From: Paucibacter aquatile
Lineage (GTDB): Bacteria > Pseudomonadota > Gammaproteobacteria > Burkholderiales > Burkholderiaceae_C
Reading direction: 5' to 3'
DNA length: 64,000 nt
Assembly (NCBI RefSeq): GCF_002885975.1
Contig: NZ_POSP01000003.1
Location: 2,480,001-2,544,000, forward strand
Shown here: piece by piece, positions 31,295 to 40,485 of the stretch
Position numbering within the stretch: position 1 is the stretch's first letter
Layout of the letters: every line of letters starts with the position of its first letter
Notes under the pieces: generated by a model
Told to the model about the DNA's origin: nothing
Seen by the model: only the letters and a program-made list of their open reading frames with translations
Databases searched by the model: none
Translations under genes and position numbers: made by a program

Positions 31295-34200
31295 CTACAG
31301 GCTGGGCGGACGTTGCGCCATGCCGCTTTCACGCAGGCGCAAGCGCGGTTCATCGCGCCACAGGCTCAGGTCGCGCGGCACTTCGGCCGGCGTCAGGTCC
31401 TGCGCCTCGACGGCGCCCAGATAGCCATCGCGGCCCTGCGCCTTGGCGGCGTACAGCGCCGCGTCGGCCAGGCCCAGCGTGGCCGGCCAGTCCCAGGCGC
31501 GCGGGCGCTGCGGGTCGAGCGGGAAGGCTGCAAAGCCGATGGACACGGTGACCGCCACCGTCTGGCCAAAGCCAATGTCGAAGGGCTGCTCGCGAACGGC
31601 GGCACACGCACGCGCAGCCAGATCGGCCGCATCCTCGCGGCTGGTTTCGCGCACCAGCACCAGCACCTCTTCGCCCCCCCAGCGCACCAGAGAGTCGGTG
31701 GTGCGGAAGACGTGGCGCAGGCGCTCGGCCAGGGTCACCAGCACAGCGTCGCCAGCGGCGTGACCATGCACATCGTTGATGCGCTTGAAATGATCGAGGT
31801 CCAGCAGCATCAGCACCAAGTCGCTGTCGGGGCCGGGCAGCAGGCTGGCTTCCCCGGCCTCGAAGCGGCGCAGGCACAGGCGCAGATCATCCTGCAGGCG
31901 CAGCTCCAGATAGCGGCGGTTGCGCAAGCCCGTCAGCGCATCGGTGAGGCTGGCCTCGCGCAGCTTGGCCGTGCGCTCGTCCACCAGGGCTTGCAGCTCG
32001 GCCTCACGCTGGCGCAAGAGCCGGGTGCGCCAGCGCACAAACCCCCACACCGCCAGCAAGACCGCCGCCCCGAAGCCCAGGCGCGCCCAGACGGTCTGCC
32101 ACCAGGCCGGCAGCAGCTCGATGGGCAGCTCCAGCTGGGTGGGGCCCCAGAGCGTGGGATGGGCGCTGACCCGCATCTGCAAGGCATAACGCCCTGGCTG
32201 CAGGGGGCCGAAACTGGGGCTGCGGGCACCCGGGTCGACGCTGGTCCAGTCGCTGTCCAGGCCCTGCAGGCGGTACTGGTAGCGCAGGCGGCCGGGGTCG
32301 GCATAGTCCAGGCCGGCGAATTCGACGCTGAAGGTGCGCGTGCCGGCGGGCAGCTGCAAGCCTTTGAGCAGGCCGCGCTGGGGGTCTTTGACGGCCAGCG
32401 GATTGGCTGATGCATCGGCGGGCCGCGCCGGATCAGCCGGCGGCGGCGAGTAGGCCTGGCCATTGACGCGCAAGGCGCTGATCACCAGGGGCGGCGCGCC
32501 GGTGGCGGGCTCGAACAGCTCGGGCCGCACCTGCAGCAGGCCGCGGCTGCCGCCGAACAGCAGGGCGCCGCCCGGCAGCTCGGTGCTGGCGAAGAACCAG
32601 AAGCTGCCAAAGGCTGCACCCTCGCCCAGACCGAAGTGGTCGATGCGGTCGGTCTTGGGGTCGTAGACGGCCAGCTGGCTCCAGATGCGGCCACGCGAGT
32701 CCTCATGGAGATTGCCGCCGAACACGCCCTCGGTGCCCAGGCGTTCGCCAATGCGGTCGAAGCGGGCCCGGCCCTCGGCATCCCAGCCGCGCAGGCGGTG
32801 CAGGCCGGCCACCGGCGTGTCCAGCCACAAGCTGCCATCGCGGGCCTGCAGCAGGCCCATGACGATGGGGCTGGCCAAGGATTCACCGGGCGACTGCGGC
32901 ACCGGCTCCAGCTGACCCGGCAGGCCGCCGGCCGGCTCGCGGAACAAGCCCTGCTGGCCGCCCACCCACAGCTGCGGCTGCGCTGCGGCAGTGCCTGCTG
33001 CAGGCGGTGCCTCGATCAAGGCATGGACCCCCCCGTGCAAGGCCTGCCCGCCCACCAAGGCCACGCGCAGCAGGGCCGGCGCCGTGGCATCGGGCAGGCG
33101 GTACAAGCCCTCCTGCATGCCCAGCCAGACCTCGCCGCTGGCGCGCAGCAGCAGGCGCTGGGCACGGCCGCCATCGAGCGGCCAATCGCGCAGCAGCCGC
33201 CCCTGGGCGGAGCGGTGCTCGAGCCGGCCCGCCGAGGCCATCCAGAGGCTGCCATCGGGCGCTTCGGCCAGGGATTCGACCACGCTGCCGCGCTCGCGCG
33301 GCCAGACGCCCAGCGTGGCCAGCTCCCGGCCCGGCCGGCCGTCCAGTCGCACCACGGGGCCGCGCTGGGTGGGAGCCAGCACCTCGCCATTGCGCAAACG
33401 CAGCAGGGCGCGCACATCGGGTTCAGTCAGCGGACCGCTGGCCTGCGAATCGGGGCCGCGCACGGCCAGGGCCGGGTGGTGCTGGTGGCGTTGCAGGCCC
33501 AGGCCGTAACCGCTGACCCACATCGCGCCGCTGGCATCGCGGAGCAAGGCGCTGACGTCATTGCCCGCCAGGCCGCTAAGGCGCCGCGGGTCGTGGCGCA
33601 GATGGGCTTCGATCTCACCGCTGGCAGGGTTCACCCAGAGCAGGCCGGTCTTGCTGCCCACCCAGAGCCGGCCGTCACTGGCCACGGCCAGGGCCTGCAC
33701 CGGGCTGCCCAGGCGCTGCACCCAGCACAGCCGGCCTTGCTCGACCACACCGAGCCGGCCGTCCTGCGTGCCCAGCCAGAGCCGGCCGGCGCGGTCTTCG
33801 GCCAGCGCCAGCACCGGCGCGCCGGCGGGCAGCTCGGGCAGGGGCACCGACTCCCACCCGCCCCCCGGCCGCTGCCGGGCCAGGCCTCGCCAGTGGCCGA
33901 CCCAGACCACGCCGTCCTGCGCCACGCGCAGGGCCAGCACGCGCGCCTCGGGCTCGCCCTGCCACCGCAGGTCCTGCGCTTCGAACTGGCGCGTGGCTGG
34001 GCGGTAGCGCAGCAGACCCTGACCCAGGGTGCCGACCCAGACCTGGCCCTGCGCGTCTTCGGCCAAAGCCCGTATCGGTGAACGGATGGTCAGCGCCGGG
34101 CCGGTGGCCGGCGCCGGCGGCGACATGGCTTCGACACGGTCTTGGGCGGGGTCGAAGGCCATCAGGCCCAGAAACTCGGTGCCGATCCACATGCGGCCAT

Positions 34201-34546
34201 CGCGGCTGGGGCTGAGCGCACGGACCCAGCCGAGGTTGCGCTGGGCCTTGGTGTCGCCGTCACGTTCGATGGGGCGCAGGCGATAGCCGTCGTAGCGGGT
34301 CAAGCCCTGGGTGGTGGCCACCCAGATGAAGCCGGCACGGTCCTGGGCCAGGCTGGGCACGGTGTTTTGCGGCACGGCCACGCTGCGGAACTGCACCTCC
34401 AGCGGCGAATTGCCCGCCCAGGCCCCGGCACTCCCGTGCGCAAGCAGCAGCGTCGTCAAGGTCGTCAAGAGCAGCAAGAACAGCGCCTGGCCCAGCGAGG
34501 GGGGCAGCAGGCGCGCACAGGACGCGCCGCGGAAAGTGAACAGCAT
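31295..34546 (-). CDS. Diguanylate cyclase with periplasmic two-component-type beta-propeller and Y_Y_Y domain
   Basis: 1083 aa from the ATG at 34546. A signal/membrane segment is followed by repeated propeller blades (for example RAGFIWVATTQGLTRYDGYR, then GRMWIGTEFLGLMAFDP), a Y_Y_Y-like domain around 740-830 (LRYQYRLQGLDSDWTSVDPG), one membrane helix and a coiled coil. The GGDEF domain has G957-G-E-E-V and upstream RTTD, an intact allosteric I-site five residues before it, so it is a probable active, feedback-inhibited cyclase. Ligand unknown. Confidence 0.93.
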   Translation of the reverse strand: MLFTFRGASCARLLPPSLGQALFLLLLTTLTTLLLAHGSAGAWAGNSPLEVQFRSVAVPQNTVPSLAQDRAGFIWVATTQGLTRYDGYRLRPIERDGDTKAQRNLGWVRALSPSRDGRMWIGTEFLGLMAFDPAQDRVEAMSPPAPATGPALTIRSPIRALAEDAQGQVWVGTLGQGLLRYRPATRQFEAQDLRWQGEPEARVLALRVAQDGVVWVGHWRGLARQRPGGGWESVPLPELPAGAPVLALAEDRAGRLWLGTQDGRLGVVEQGRLCWVQRLGSPVQALAVASDGRLWVGSKTGLLWVNPASGEIEAHLRHDPRRLSGLAGNDVSALLRDASGAMWVSGYGLGLQRHQHHPALAVRGPDSQASGPLTEPDVRALLRLRNGEVLAPTQRGPVVRLDGRPGRELATLGVWPRERGSVVESLAEAPDGSLWMASAGRLEHRSAQGRLLRDWPLDGGRAQRLLLRASGEVWLGMQEGLYRLPDATAPALLRVALVGGQALHGGVHALIEAPPAAGTAAAQPQLWVGGQQGLFREPAGGLPGQLEPVPQSPGESLASPIVMGLLQARDGSLWLDTPVAGLHRLRGWDAEGRARFDRIGERLGTEGVFGGNLHEDSRGRIWSQLAVYDPKTDRIDHFGLGEGAAFGSFWFFASTELPGGALLFGGSRGLLQVRPELFEPATGAPPLVISALRVNGQAYSPPPADPARPADASANPLAVKDPQRGLLKGLQLPAGTRTFSVEFAGLDYADPGRLRYQYRLQGLDSDWTSVDPGARSPSFGPLQPGRYALQMRVSAHPTLWGPTQLELPIELLPAWWQTVWARLGFGAAVLLAVWGFVRWRTRLLRQREAELQALVDERTAKLREASLTDALTGLRNRRYLELRLQDDLRLCLRRFEAGEASLLPGPDSDLVLMLLDLDHFKRINDVHGHAAGDAVLVTLAERLRHVFRTTDSLVRWGGEEVLVLVRETSREDAADLAARACAAVREQPFDIGFGQTVAVTVSIGFAAFPLDPQRPRAWDWPATLGLADAALYAAKAQGRDGYLGAVEAQDLTPAEVPRDLSLWRDEPRLRLRESGMAQRPPSL

Positions 34547-34764
34547 GGTGGAGAAAATTGTAAGCAGGGGCCGCGCATCCGATGCCTGAGGGCGGCCCTC
34601 GCCCTGCCATCGAGCACGCAGCATGACACACCCGCGCGCTGCGGCGGCTGCGCCTTCGCACCCCCTGCCTGTCCGCACTTGCGTCCCCGCAGTCCCCGTG
34701 GCGACACTGCGGAGCAGCCACCGAACCATTCCCGCATGAAAGAGTGAGAAAAAAAGCTGTGCCC

Positions 34765-35253
34765 ATGCCGCCTCTGAAGTTCAGCCACATCGACATCCTG
34801 GTCCACGACCTGGAGCGCGCCTGCGCCTACTACGCCCATCTCTTCGCGGCTCAGGTCTCGCAAACCCAGCTCTGGTCGCGCGACGGCCTGCGGGTGCGCT
34901 ACGCCATCGTGCGCATGGGCGAGGGCGGTGAGCGATTCATGCTGGTGCAACCGGAGGCCGGGCCCTTGCGCGAGCTGCTGGATCGCCAGGGCGAAGGCAC
35001 GATCTACCGCCACTGCTACAGCACGCCCGATATCGAGGCGGCCTACGACACCTTGCTGGCCCGCGGCGTGCAACCCGAGGACGAACTGGGCCGGCCGCTG
35101 GCCCGCGAACAGCTGCACAACCCCAGCGGTGCCCGCATCCTCTGGCTGCCGCGTCGCTTCGGTCATTTCTCCATCGAGCTGCTGCAGGCCGACGAGCTGG
35201 AGCGCTTCATCGAGCAGGCCTTTGCTTCACCCCCGCCCGGCGCTGCCCGCTGA
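34765..35253 (+). CDS. VOC-family (glyoxalase/bleomycin-resistance-like) protein
   Basis: 162 aa. FSHIDILVHDLERACAYYAHLFA at the N-terminus and later NPSGARILWLPRRFGHFSIELLQ form the paired beta-alpha-beta-beta-beta units of the vicinal oxygen chelate fold. The His of FSHIDI and the Glu of SIELL are candidate metal ligands. The start could also be GTG at 34744, seven codons upstream. Function unknown. It diverges from the propeller cyclase. Confidence 0.82.
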   Translation: MPPLKFSHIDILVHDLERACAYYAHLFAAQVSQTQLWSRDGLRVRYAIVRMGEGGERFMLVQPEAGPLRELLDRQGEGTIYRHCYSTPDIEAAYDTLLARGVQPEDELGRPLAREQLHNPSGARILWLPRRFGHFSIELLQADELERFIEQAFASPPPGAAR

Positions 35254-35340
35254 GGGCCAGGCCCGAGCAGGCAATCAAAGCCGCGAAACTGATTGACAGA
35301 CGCGCGCCCCGGCAGCCCGGGCCGCACCAAGAATGCAGGC

Positions 35341-36018
35341 ATGAAACACCCACCCTCTTCCCACCCCGCCGCGCCTGAGGCCCAGAAGCCCGAAGCCGAG
35401 GTCAGCCCCGTGCGCGAGCGCCTGCTGCGCGCCGCCAAGACCTGCTTTCTGACCGAGGACTACCACCAGGTCAGCACCCGCCGCATCGCCGAGCTGGCGC
35501 AGGCCAATGTCTCCATGATCCGCTACTACTTCGGCAGCAAGGAGGGGCTGTACGAAGAGATGATCCGCGCCACCCTGAACCCGCTGCTGGAGGTGCTGGA
35601 TCAGGACCTGTTGGCCACGCCCGAGGGCTTTGGCGCCTACCTCAAGCTCTATTACGACACCATGCTGCGTGCGCCCGAGTTTCCGCGCCTGATCCTGCGC
35701 GTGCTGGCCTTGCGCCAGGGCCCGGGCCGGCGCTTTGTGCAACAGCTGCTGGAGCGCGGCCGGCAACGCGGCGCCCAGCGTGTGCAAGGCCTCAAGCAGC
35801 AAGGCCTGGCCCTGGCCGACCTGGACCCCGATCTGGTGCGCATGGCCTTTGTCAGCCTGGCCATGACGCCGCTGCTGCTGCGCGAGTTGTTTGAGGAGCA
35901 GATGGAGCGCCCCATGGACGCCAGCTTTCTGGACGCCCTGGCCGCCTTCAATGGCCGCCTGCTCAGCGCCGGCCTGTCCACCGGCCGTGTGGCCGCCGCG
36001 ACGGAGGCCGGCCCATGA
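35341..36018 (+). CDS. TetR/AcrR-family transcriptional regulator
   Basis: 225 aa from the ATG at 35341. N-terminal helix-turn-helix (LLRAAKTCFLTEDYHQVSTRRIAELAQANVSMIRYYFGSKEGL region), then a long helical ligand-binding domain. The stop overlaps the start of the methyltransferase gene, so the two form an operon and the regulator may control it. Confidence 0.92.
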   Translation: MKHPPSSHPAAPEAQKPEAEVSPVRERLLRAAKTCFLTEDYHQVSTRRIAELAQANVSMIRYYFGSKEGLYEEMIRATLNPLLEVLDQDLLATPEGFGAYLKLYYDTMLRAPEFPRLILRVLALRQGPGRRFVQQLLERGRQRGAQRVQGLKQQGLALADLDPDLVRMAFVSLAMTPLLLRELFEEQMERPMDASFLDALAAFNGRLLSAGLSTGRVAAATEAGP

Positions 36019-37181
36019 GCGCCGCCACAACCTCTGCGCAAGCGCCCCGCCTGGCCCGCCCCGGCCCGGCGCGCGCCGCGCGCCTGTTCGCCCGCCTCAT
36101 GCGGGCTGTGCAAGGCCTGCAAGCCTGGACTGCCGGCCTGACACCCGCGCCTTTTCGCCTGGTGCAGATTGGCTCGGCCTACTGGCAATCGCGCGCCCTG
36201 GGCCTGGCGGCCGAGCTCGATGTGGCCGAGCAGCTGGGTGAGGCCACGCTGCCCATCGAAGCCCTGGCCGCGCGCTGCCAGGCAGCGCCCGAGCTGCTGC
36301 AGCGTCTGCTGCGTGTGCTGGCCGCCCTGGGCGTGTTCGAGGAACCGCGCCCCGGCCAGTGGCGCAACAACAAGGGCTCGGCGCCGCTGCGTGCCGGCCG
36401 GCCCGACAGCGTGCGCGAGCTGGTCTTGCTGCACCAGCGGCCCGAGATGCGCGCCGCCTGGTTCGACAGCCTGGGCCCGGCCCTGCGGCAAGGGCGCTGC
36501 GCCTACGCCCTGAGCCACGGCCGCCCCTTGTTCGAGCACATGGAGCGACAGCCCGCGCTGGAGCACGCCTTCGCCCGTGCCATGGCCCAGGTCGAGGGCC
36601 TGACCGGCGCGCCCTGGGTGCAAGCCCTGGACTGGCAGCGCTTCGAGCACCTGATCGACCTTGGCGGCAGCGTCGGCGACAAGGCACTGACCCTGCTGAT
36701 GCAGCACCCGCGCCTGCATGCCACCGTGGTGGACCGCCCGGCCACGGTGCGCGCCGCGCAGCTGCTGGCCGCGGGAGAGACCGAGCCGCAGCGCCTGCGC
36801 GCCCGCGAGCGCCTGCGCTTCCTCGCGGCCGACCTGCGCCAGGAGCCGCCGCCCGCGGCCCGCAGCGCGACCGAGGTCTACTGGCTGAGTGCGCTGTTGC
36901 ACGGCCTGTCGGACGCCGACGCGCTGCAGCTGCTGCGCGGCGTGGCCCAAGCCGCCGCCCCGGCCGGCGCCACGGTGCTGGTGATGGAGGTGGTGCGGCC
37001 GGAGCAGCATCCGGGCCTGGCGATTGCCGGCATGGACCTGCAGATGGCCGTCTGCACCGAGGGCCGCGAGCGCAGCCTGCGCGAATGGCAGGCCCTGTTC
37101 GAACAGGCCGGCCTGAGCCTGTGCGAGCGGGTGCCCCTGCCCAGCCTGGCCGAGATCCTCGTACTTCGGCCTGCGACTTGA
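36015..37181 (+). CDS. SAM-dependent O-methyltransferase-like protein
   Basis: 388 aa. An N-terminal dimerisation/winged-helix-like region (residues 40-110, AELDVAEQLGEATLPIEALAARC) precedes a Rossmann methyltransferase domain whose SAM loop is LIDLGGSVGDKALTLL. A late motif is VMEVVRPEQHPGLAIAGMDLQM. This is the hydroxyneurosporene/acetylserotonin-methyltransferase type (plant-like O-methyltransferase fold). The acceptor is unknown. Co-transcribed with the TetR gene (ATGA overlap). Confidence 0.88.
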   Translation: MSAATTSAQAPRLARPGPARAARLFARLMRAVQGLQAWTAGLTPAPFRLVQIGSAYWQSRALGLAAELDVAEQLGEATLPIEALAARCQAAPELLQRLLRVLAALGVFEEPRPGQWRNNKGSAPLRAGRPDSVRELVLLHQRPEMRAAWFDSLGPALRQGRCAYALSHGRPLFEHMERQPALEHAFARAMAQVEGLTGAPWVQALDWQRFEHLIDLGGSVGDKALTLLMQHPRLHATVVDRPATVRAAQLLAAGETEPQRLRARERLRFLAADLRQEPPPAARSATEVYWLSALLHGLSDADALQLLRGVAQAAAPAGATVLVMEVVRPEQHPGLAIAGMDLQMAVCTEGRERSLREWQALFEQAGLSLCERVPLPSLAEILVLRPAT

Positions 37182-37282
37182 GCCCAAGCGAGCGGGGCCA
37201 GCGGAAACCGGGCAAGTCGGCGACACTGCGGACTCGCCCGCCACGGGTCCCGCTTGTTTTTGCCTGCCCCTTTTGCCAACGG

Positions 37283-38608
37283 ATGTCTGTCTCGCCCTCC
37301 TCGCCCCTTGCCCTGCACGCTGCGCAGGCACCGCGCCTCGCCACCCTGGCTAACGGCCTGCGCACGGTCACCATCCCCATGCCCTGGCGCCAAACGGTCA
37401 GCCTGAGCGTGTTCATCCGCACCGGCAGCCTGCACGAGAGCGCGCGCCTGAACGGCATCAGCCATGTGGTCGAGCACATGGCCTTCAAGGGCACGGCCAC
37501 GCGCGACTGCCAGCGCATCAACCTCGATGCCGAGGCCCTGGGCGCCGAGGTCAATGCCCACACCGACAAGGACCACACGGCCTTTCACATCGAAGGCCTG
37601 CCGGGCGATCTGCCGGCCTTTGTCGACTGGCTGGCCGACATCGTGCTCAACAGCAGCTTCCCGGCCGAGGAGCTGGAACGTGAGCGGCGCGTGATCGAAC
37701 AGGAGTTCAGCGAGTTCGAGGACGACCCGACCAGCGTCGCCTTCCAGCTGCTGGACCGGGCCTGCTACGGCGCCCGCCATGCCGCCGGCCGCCCCATCAT
37801 CGGCAGCCGCGCCAACATCCTGCGCTTCAGCCGCGAGGACTTGCTGGCCTACGCCCAGGCCCAGTACACCGCCTGCAATGTGGTGGTGGCGGTGGCCGGG
37901 CCAGTGGACGGCGAGGCCTTCACCCGGCGGGTGGAACACGCCTTCGGCGCCATGCCCACCGGCCAGCCCAATGCCTTGACGGCGCCGCTCTGGCAGGGCG
38001 GGCTCAAGGCCCGGCGCCTGGCTGGCAGCGGCCAGTGCCAGGTCTTGCTGGGCTTCGAAGCGCCCAGCCTGGGCGAACGCCTGGACAGCGCCGAGCACCT
38101 GCCCCATGTGCTGGCCGCCTCACTGCTGGGCGAGGGCATGAGCTCGCCCCTGCTGGATGAGATCCGCGAGCGCCGCGGCCTGGCCTACCACGTGGCCTGC
38201 TCGGCCGACATCCTGCCGCTCTACGGCCAGTTCCTGATCGAGGGCGCCACCGCGCCGGCCCAGGCCGAGGAGTTCTTGCAGGCCGTGCAGCAACTGCTGC
38301 AGCGCCAGGCTGACGGCCCGCTGGACCCGGTGGCCCTGGCGCGCGCCCGCAAGCAGCTGCAGATGCGTGCCCTGCGCGCGCTGGAGCAGCCGGCGCGGCG
38401 CATGGAGGGCGCCGCCCAGGAGCTGTTCCACTTCGGCCAGCTGCGCGATGCCACGGAGGCCATGGCCCAGCTGCAAGCGGTCACGCCGGCCCAGGTGCAG
38501 AAGGTGCTCGAGGGCCTGCTGAGGCCGAACCGACCGCGCCCGGCCGTGGCCCTGGCGGGCAGCGTTCCGCAGCGCGCACGCGCCTGCGCCGAAGCGCTGT
38601 TTTCCTGA
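37283..38608 (+). CDS. M16-family zinc metallopeptidase
   Basis: 441 aa from the ATG at 37283 (MSVSPSSPLALH). The inverted zinc motif H61-V-V-E64-H65 is followed about 75 residues later by the third ligand region (ERERRVIEQEFSEFEDDP). The C-terminal half has the M16 partner-domain pattern (LLDEIRERRGLAYHV). Single-chain M16 proteins of this length usually act as dimers and resemble processing peptidase beta subunits. No signal peptide is visible. Confidence 0.92.
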   Translation: MSVSPSSPLALHAAQAPRLATLANGLRTVTIPMPWRQTVSLSVFIRTGSLHESARLNGISHVVEHMAFKGTATRDCQRINLDAEALGAEVNAHTDKDHTAFHIEGLPGDLPAFVDWLADIVLNSSFPAEELERERRVIEQEFSEFEDDPTSVAFQLLDRACYGARHAAGRPIIGSRANILRFSREDLLAYAQAQYTACNVVVAVAGPVDGEAFTRRVEHAFGAMPTGQPNALTAPLWQGGLKARRLAGSGQCQVLLGFEAPSLGERLDSAEHLPHVLAASLLGEGMSSPLLDEIRERRGLAYHVACSADILPLYGQFLIEGATAPAQAEEFLQAVQQLLQRQADGPLDPVALARARKQLQMRALRALEQPARRMEGAAQELFHFGQLRDATEAMAQLQAVTPAQVQKVLEGLLRPNRPRPAVALAGSVPQRARACAEALFS

Positions 38609-38718
38609 TCGCACAGCCCCCACGCTGCGCTATGCTGCGCCCCGCCCGGGGCTGCAGTTCATGGCAAGCTAGCGCCCCATTCCCACGGACGACCGTGCAT
38701 CGAGGAGAGGGACTCACC

Positions 38719-39777
38719 ATGAAACCACGGCGTGCTCACGGCTTGCGTGTCATCGGATCTGCGCTGACGCTGATCCTCAGCGGCCTGGCCCAGGCCTCTG
38801 GCACCGCGGCGCCCAGCTTGCGCTGGGAGACTCTGGCGCCCATGCCCATCGGCGTGCAGGAGATTTACCCAGCGGTGCATGGCGGGCGCCTGGTGGTGGC
38901 GGGCGGCTTGAGCAGCGAGCTGCCGGCCGCACAAGGCCATCTCAGCGATGCGCTGCAGATCTACGACCCGGCCAGCGGCCGCTGGAGCCTGGGGCCCCGC
39001 CTGCCCGAGGGCCGCCACCATGCGCAGCTGCTGAGTCTGGCCCAGAGCCTCTACCTGATCGGCGGCTTTGTGCGCTGCGAGGGCGGTGACTGGTGCGCCA
39101 GCCGCGAGGTGCTGCGCCTGGACGATGGCAGCGCGCGCTGGCAGCGCCTGGGCGCCCTGCCGCAGGCCTTGACCGAATCCACCGCTTTTGTGCAGCAAGG
39201 CCAGATCCATCTGGTCAGCGGGCGCAGCCCCCGCGGCGAGGCCAATGCGCAGTGGGGTGACCATGGCGATGTGGCCTGGCATTGGGTCTACGACGCCAAG
39301 GCGGACCGCTGGCGCGCCCTGGCCGACGGGCCCGAGATCAAGAGCAGTGCGGCCGCCCTGGTGACGGGCGAACAGGCCTGGCTGATCGGCGGCCGCCAGT
39401 ACAACGGCGCCAATCTGCGCAGCGTTCACCGCCTCGACGCGGCCAGCGGCCGCTGGCAGGCCGAGGCGCCGCTGGCCTTTGCCCAGGCCGCCCATGGCGT
39501 GGGCCTGCTCGGCGGCGCAGACCAGCCGCTGATCTGCAGCGTGGGCGGCGAGACCGCCGAGAACGGCGGCGGCATGCTGGGACAGGTGCAATGCCGCGCG
39601 CTCAAGGAGGGCCGCTGGCAGGTGATGGGTGAGATGCCCGAACCGCGCCACGGCCTGGGCGTGCTAAGCCTGAACGGCCAGCTCTACGCCATCGGCGGCG
39701 CGCGCCAGCCGGGCCTGACCCAGACCAGCCCGCGCCTGGATCGCCTCAGCCTGAGCCCCAGCAGCACCCGGCCTTGA
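38719..39777 (+). CDS. Exported kelch-repeat protein
   Basis: 352 aa. ATG at 38719 after GGAGAGG; the signal peptide ends near AQASG. Kelch blades recur: LYLIGGFVRCEG, AWLIGGRQYNGA, LYAIGGARQPG. A six-bladed propeller is likely; role unknown. Confidence 0.85.
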   Translation: MKPRRAHGLRVIGSALTLILSGLAQASGTAAPSLRWETLAPMPIGVQEIYPAVHGGRLVVAGGLSSELPAAQGHLSDALQIYDPASGRWSLGPRLPEGRHHAQLLSLAQSLYLIGGFVRCEGGDWCASREVLRLDDGSARWQRLGALPQALTESTAFVQQGQIHLVSGRSPRGEANAQWGDHGDVAWHWVYDAKADRWRALADGPEIKSSAAALVTGEQAWLIGGRQYNGANLRSVHRLDAASGRWQAEAPLAFAQAAHGVGLLGGADQPLICSVGGETAENGGGMLGQVQCRALKEGRWQVMGEMPEPRHGLGVLSLNGQLYAIGGARQPGLTQTSPRLDRLSLSPSSTRP

Positions 39778-39795
39778 GGCGCATCACGCGCCTCA
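39775..39795. terminator. Hairpin shared by convergent stops
   Basis: TGAGGCGC (39775-39782), 5-nt loop, GCGCCTCA (39788-39795). It contains both stop codons of the convergent kelch and response-regulator genes. There is no T-run, so termination is uncertain. Confidence 0.45.
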
Positions 39796-40485
39796 GAGTT
39801 CGCGCAGCAGATTGGTCAGCTCCACCGCCGACTTGACGTTCATCTTCTCGAACACCCGCGCCCGGTGCACCTCGACCGTGCGCACGCTGATGTGCAGCTG
39901 GTCGGCAATCAGCTTGTTGGGCAGGGCCTGGATGACCAGCTGCATCACCTCGCGCTCGCGCTCGGTCAGCTCGGCCACGCGCTGGGCCATCTGGCCGCGC
40001 TGCTGACGCGCCTCGATCGCCTGGCCGCTCAGGGCCAGGGCTTGCTCGATGCGGTCGACCAGACCATTGTCGGAAAACGGCTTCTCCACGAAATCAAAAG
40101 CACCGCGCTTGACCGCAGCCACGGCCGTGGGCACATCGCCGTGGCCGGTCAGGAAGATCACCGGCAGCAGCGGTGGCTGCACCACGCCTTGATCCAGGCC
40201 GCCGCACAGGCCGCGCTGCAGCAGACGCTCGAACAGGGCCAGGCCGCTCATGCCGGGCATGCGCACATCGAGCAGCAGGCAGGACGGCGCATCGGGCCAG
40301 TCACGCGCCTGGTCGGGCCGGGCATCGAGCATGGCCTCGAAGGCCTCGGCACTGCCGAAGCCCTCGGACAGCAGGCGGCGCGAGCGCAGCAACCAGCCCA
40401 GGGCGTCGCGCACCACCTCTTCATCGTCGACCAGATAAACCACAGGCAGCTTGCGGCCGCTGTTGTGATGGGCTGTCATGCTCAT
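39793..40485 (-). CDS. FixJ/DctR-type response regulator
   Basis: 230 aa. Receiver domain with phosphoacceptor D73 in CLLLDVRMPGMSGL, conserved Thr in FLTGHGDVPTAV and Lys in DFVEKPFS. A LuxR-type helix-turn-helix (LTEREREVMQLVIQALPNKLIADQLHIS region) ends the protein. The stop overlaps the 39775-39795 hairpin. Starts 4 bp inside the end of the sensor kinase gene. Probably FixJ/DctR-like; the neighbouring maeB suggests C4-dicarboxylate or malate control. Confidence 0.92.
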   Translation of the reverse strand: MSMTAHHNSGRKLPVVYLVDDEEVVRDALGWLLRSRRLLSEGFGSAEAFEAMLDARPDQARDWPDAPSCLLLDVRMPGMSGLALFERLLQRGLCGGLDQGVVQPPLLPVIFLTGHGDVPTAVAAVKRGAFDFVEKPFSDNGLVDRIEQALALSGQAIEARQQRGQMAQRVAELTEREREVMQLVIQALPNKLIADQLHISVRTVEVHRARVFEKMNVKSAVELTNLLREL

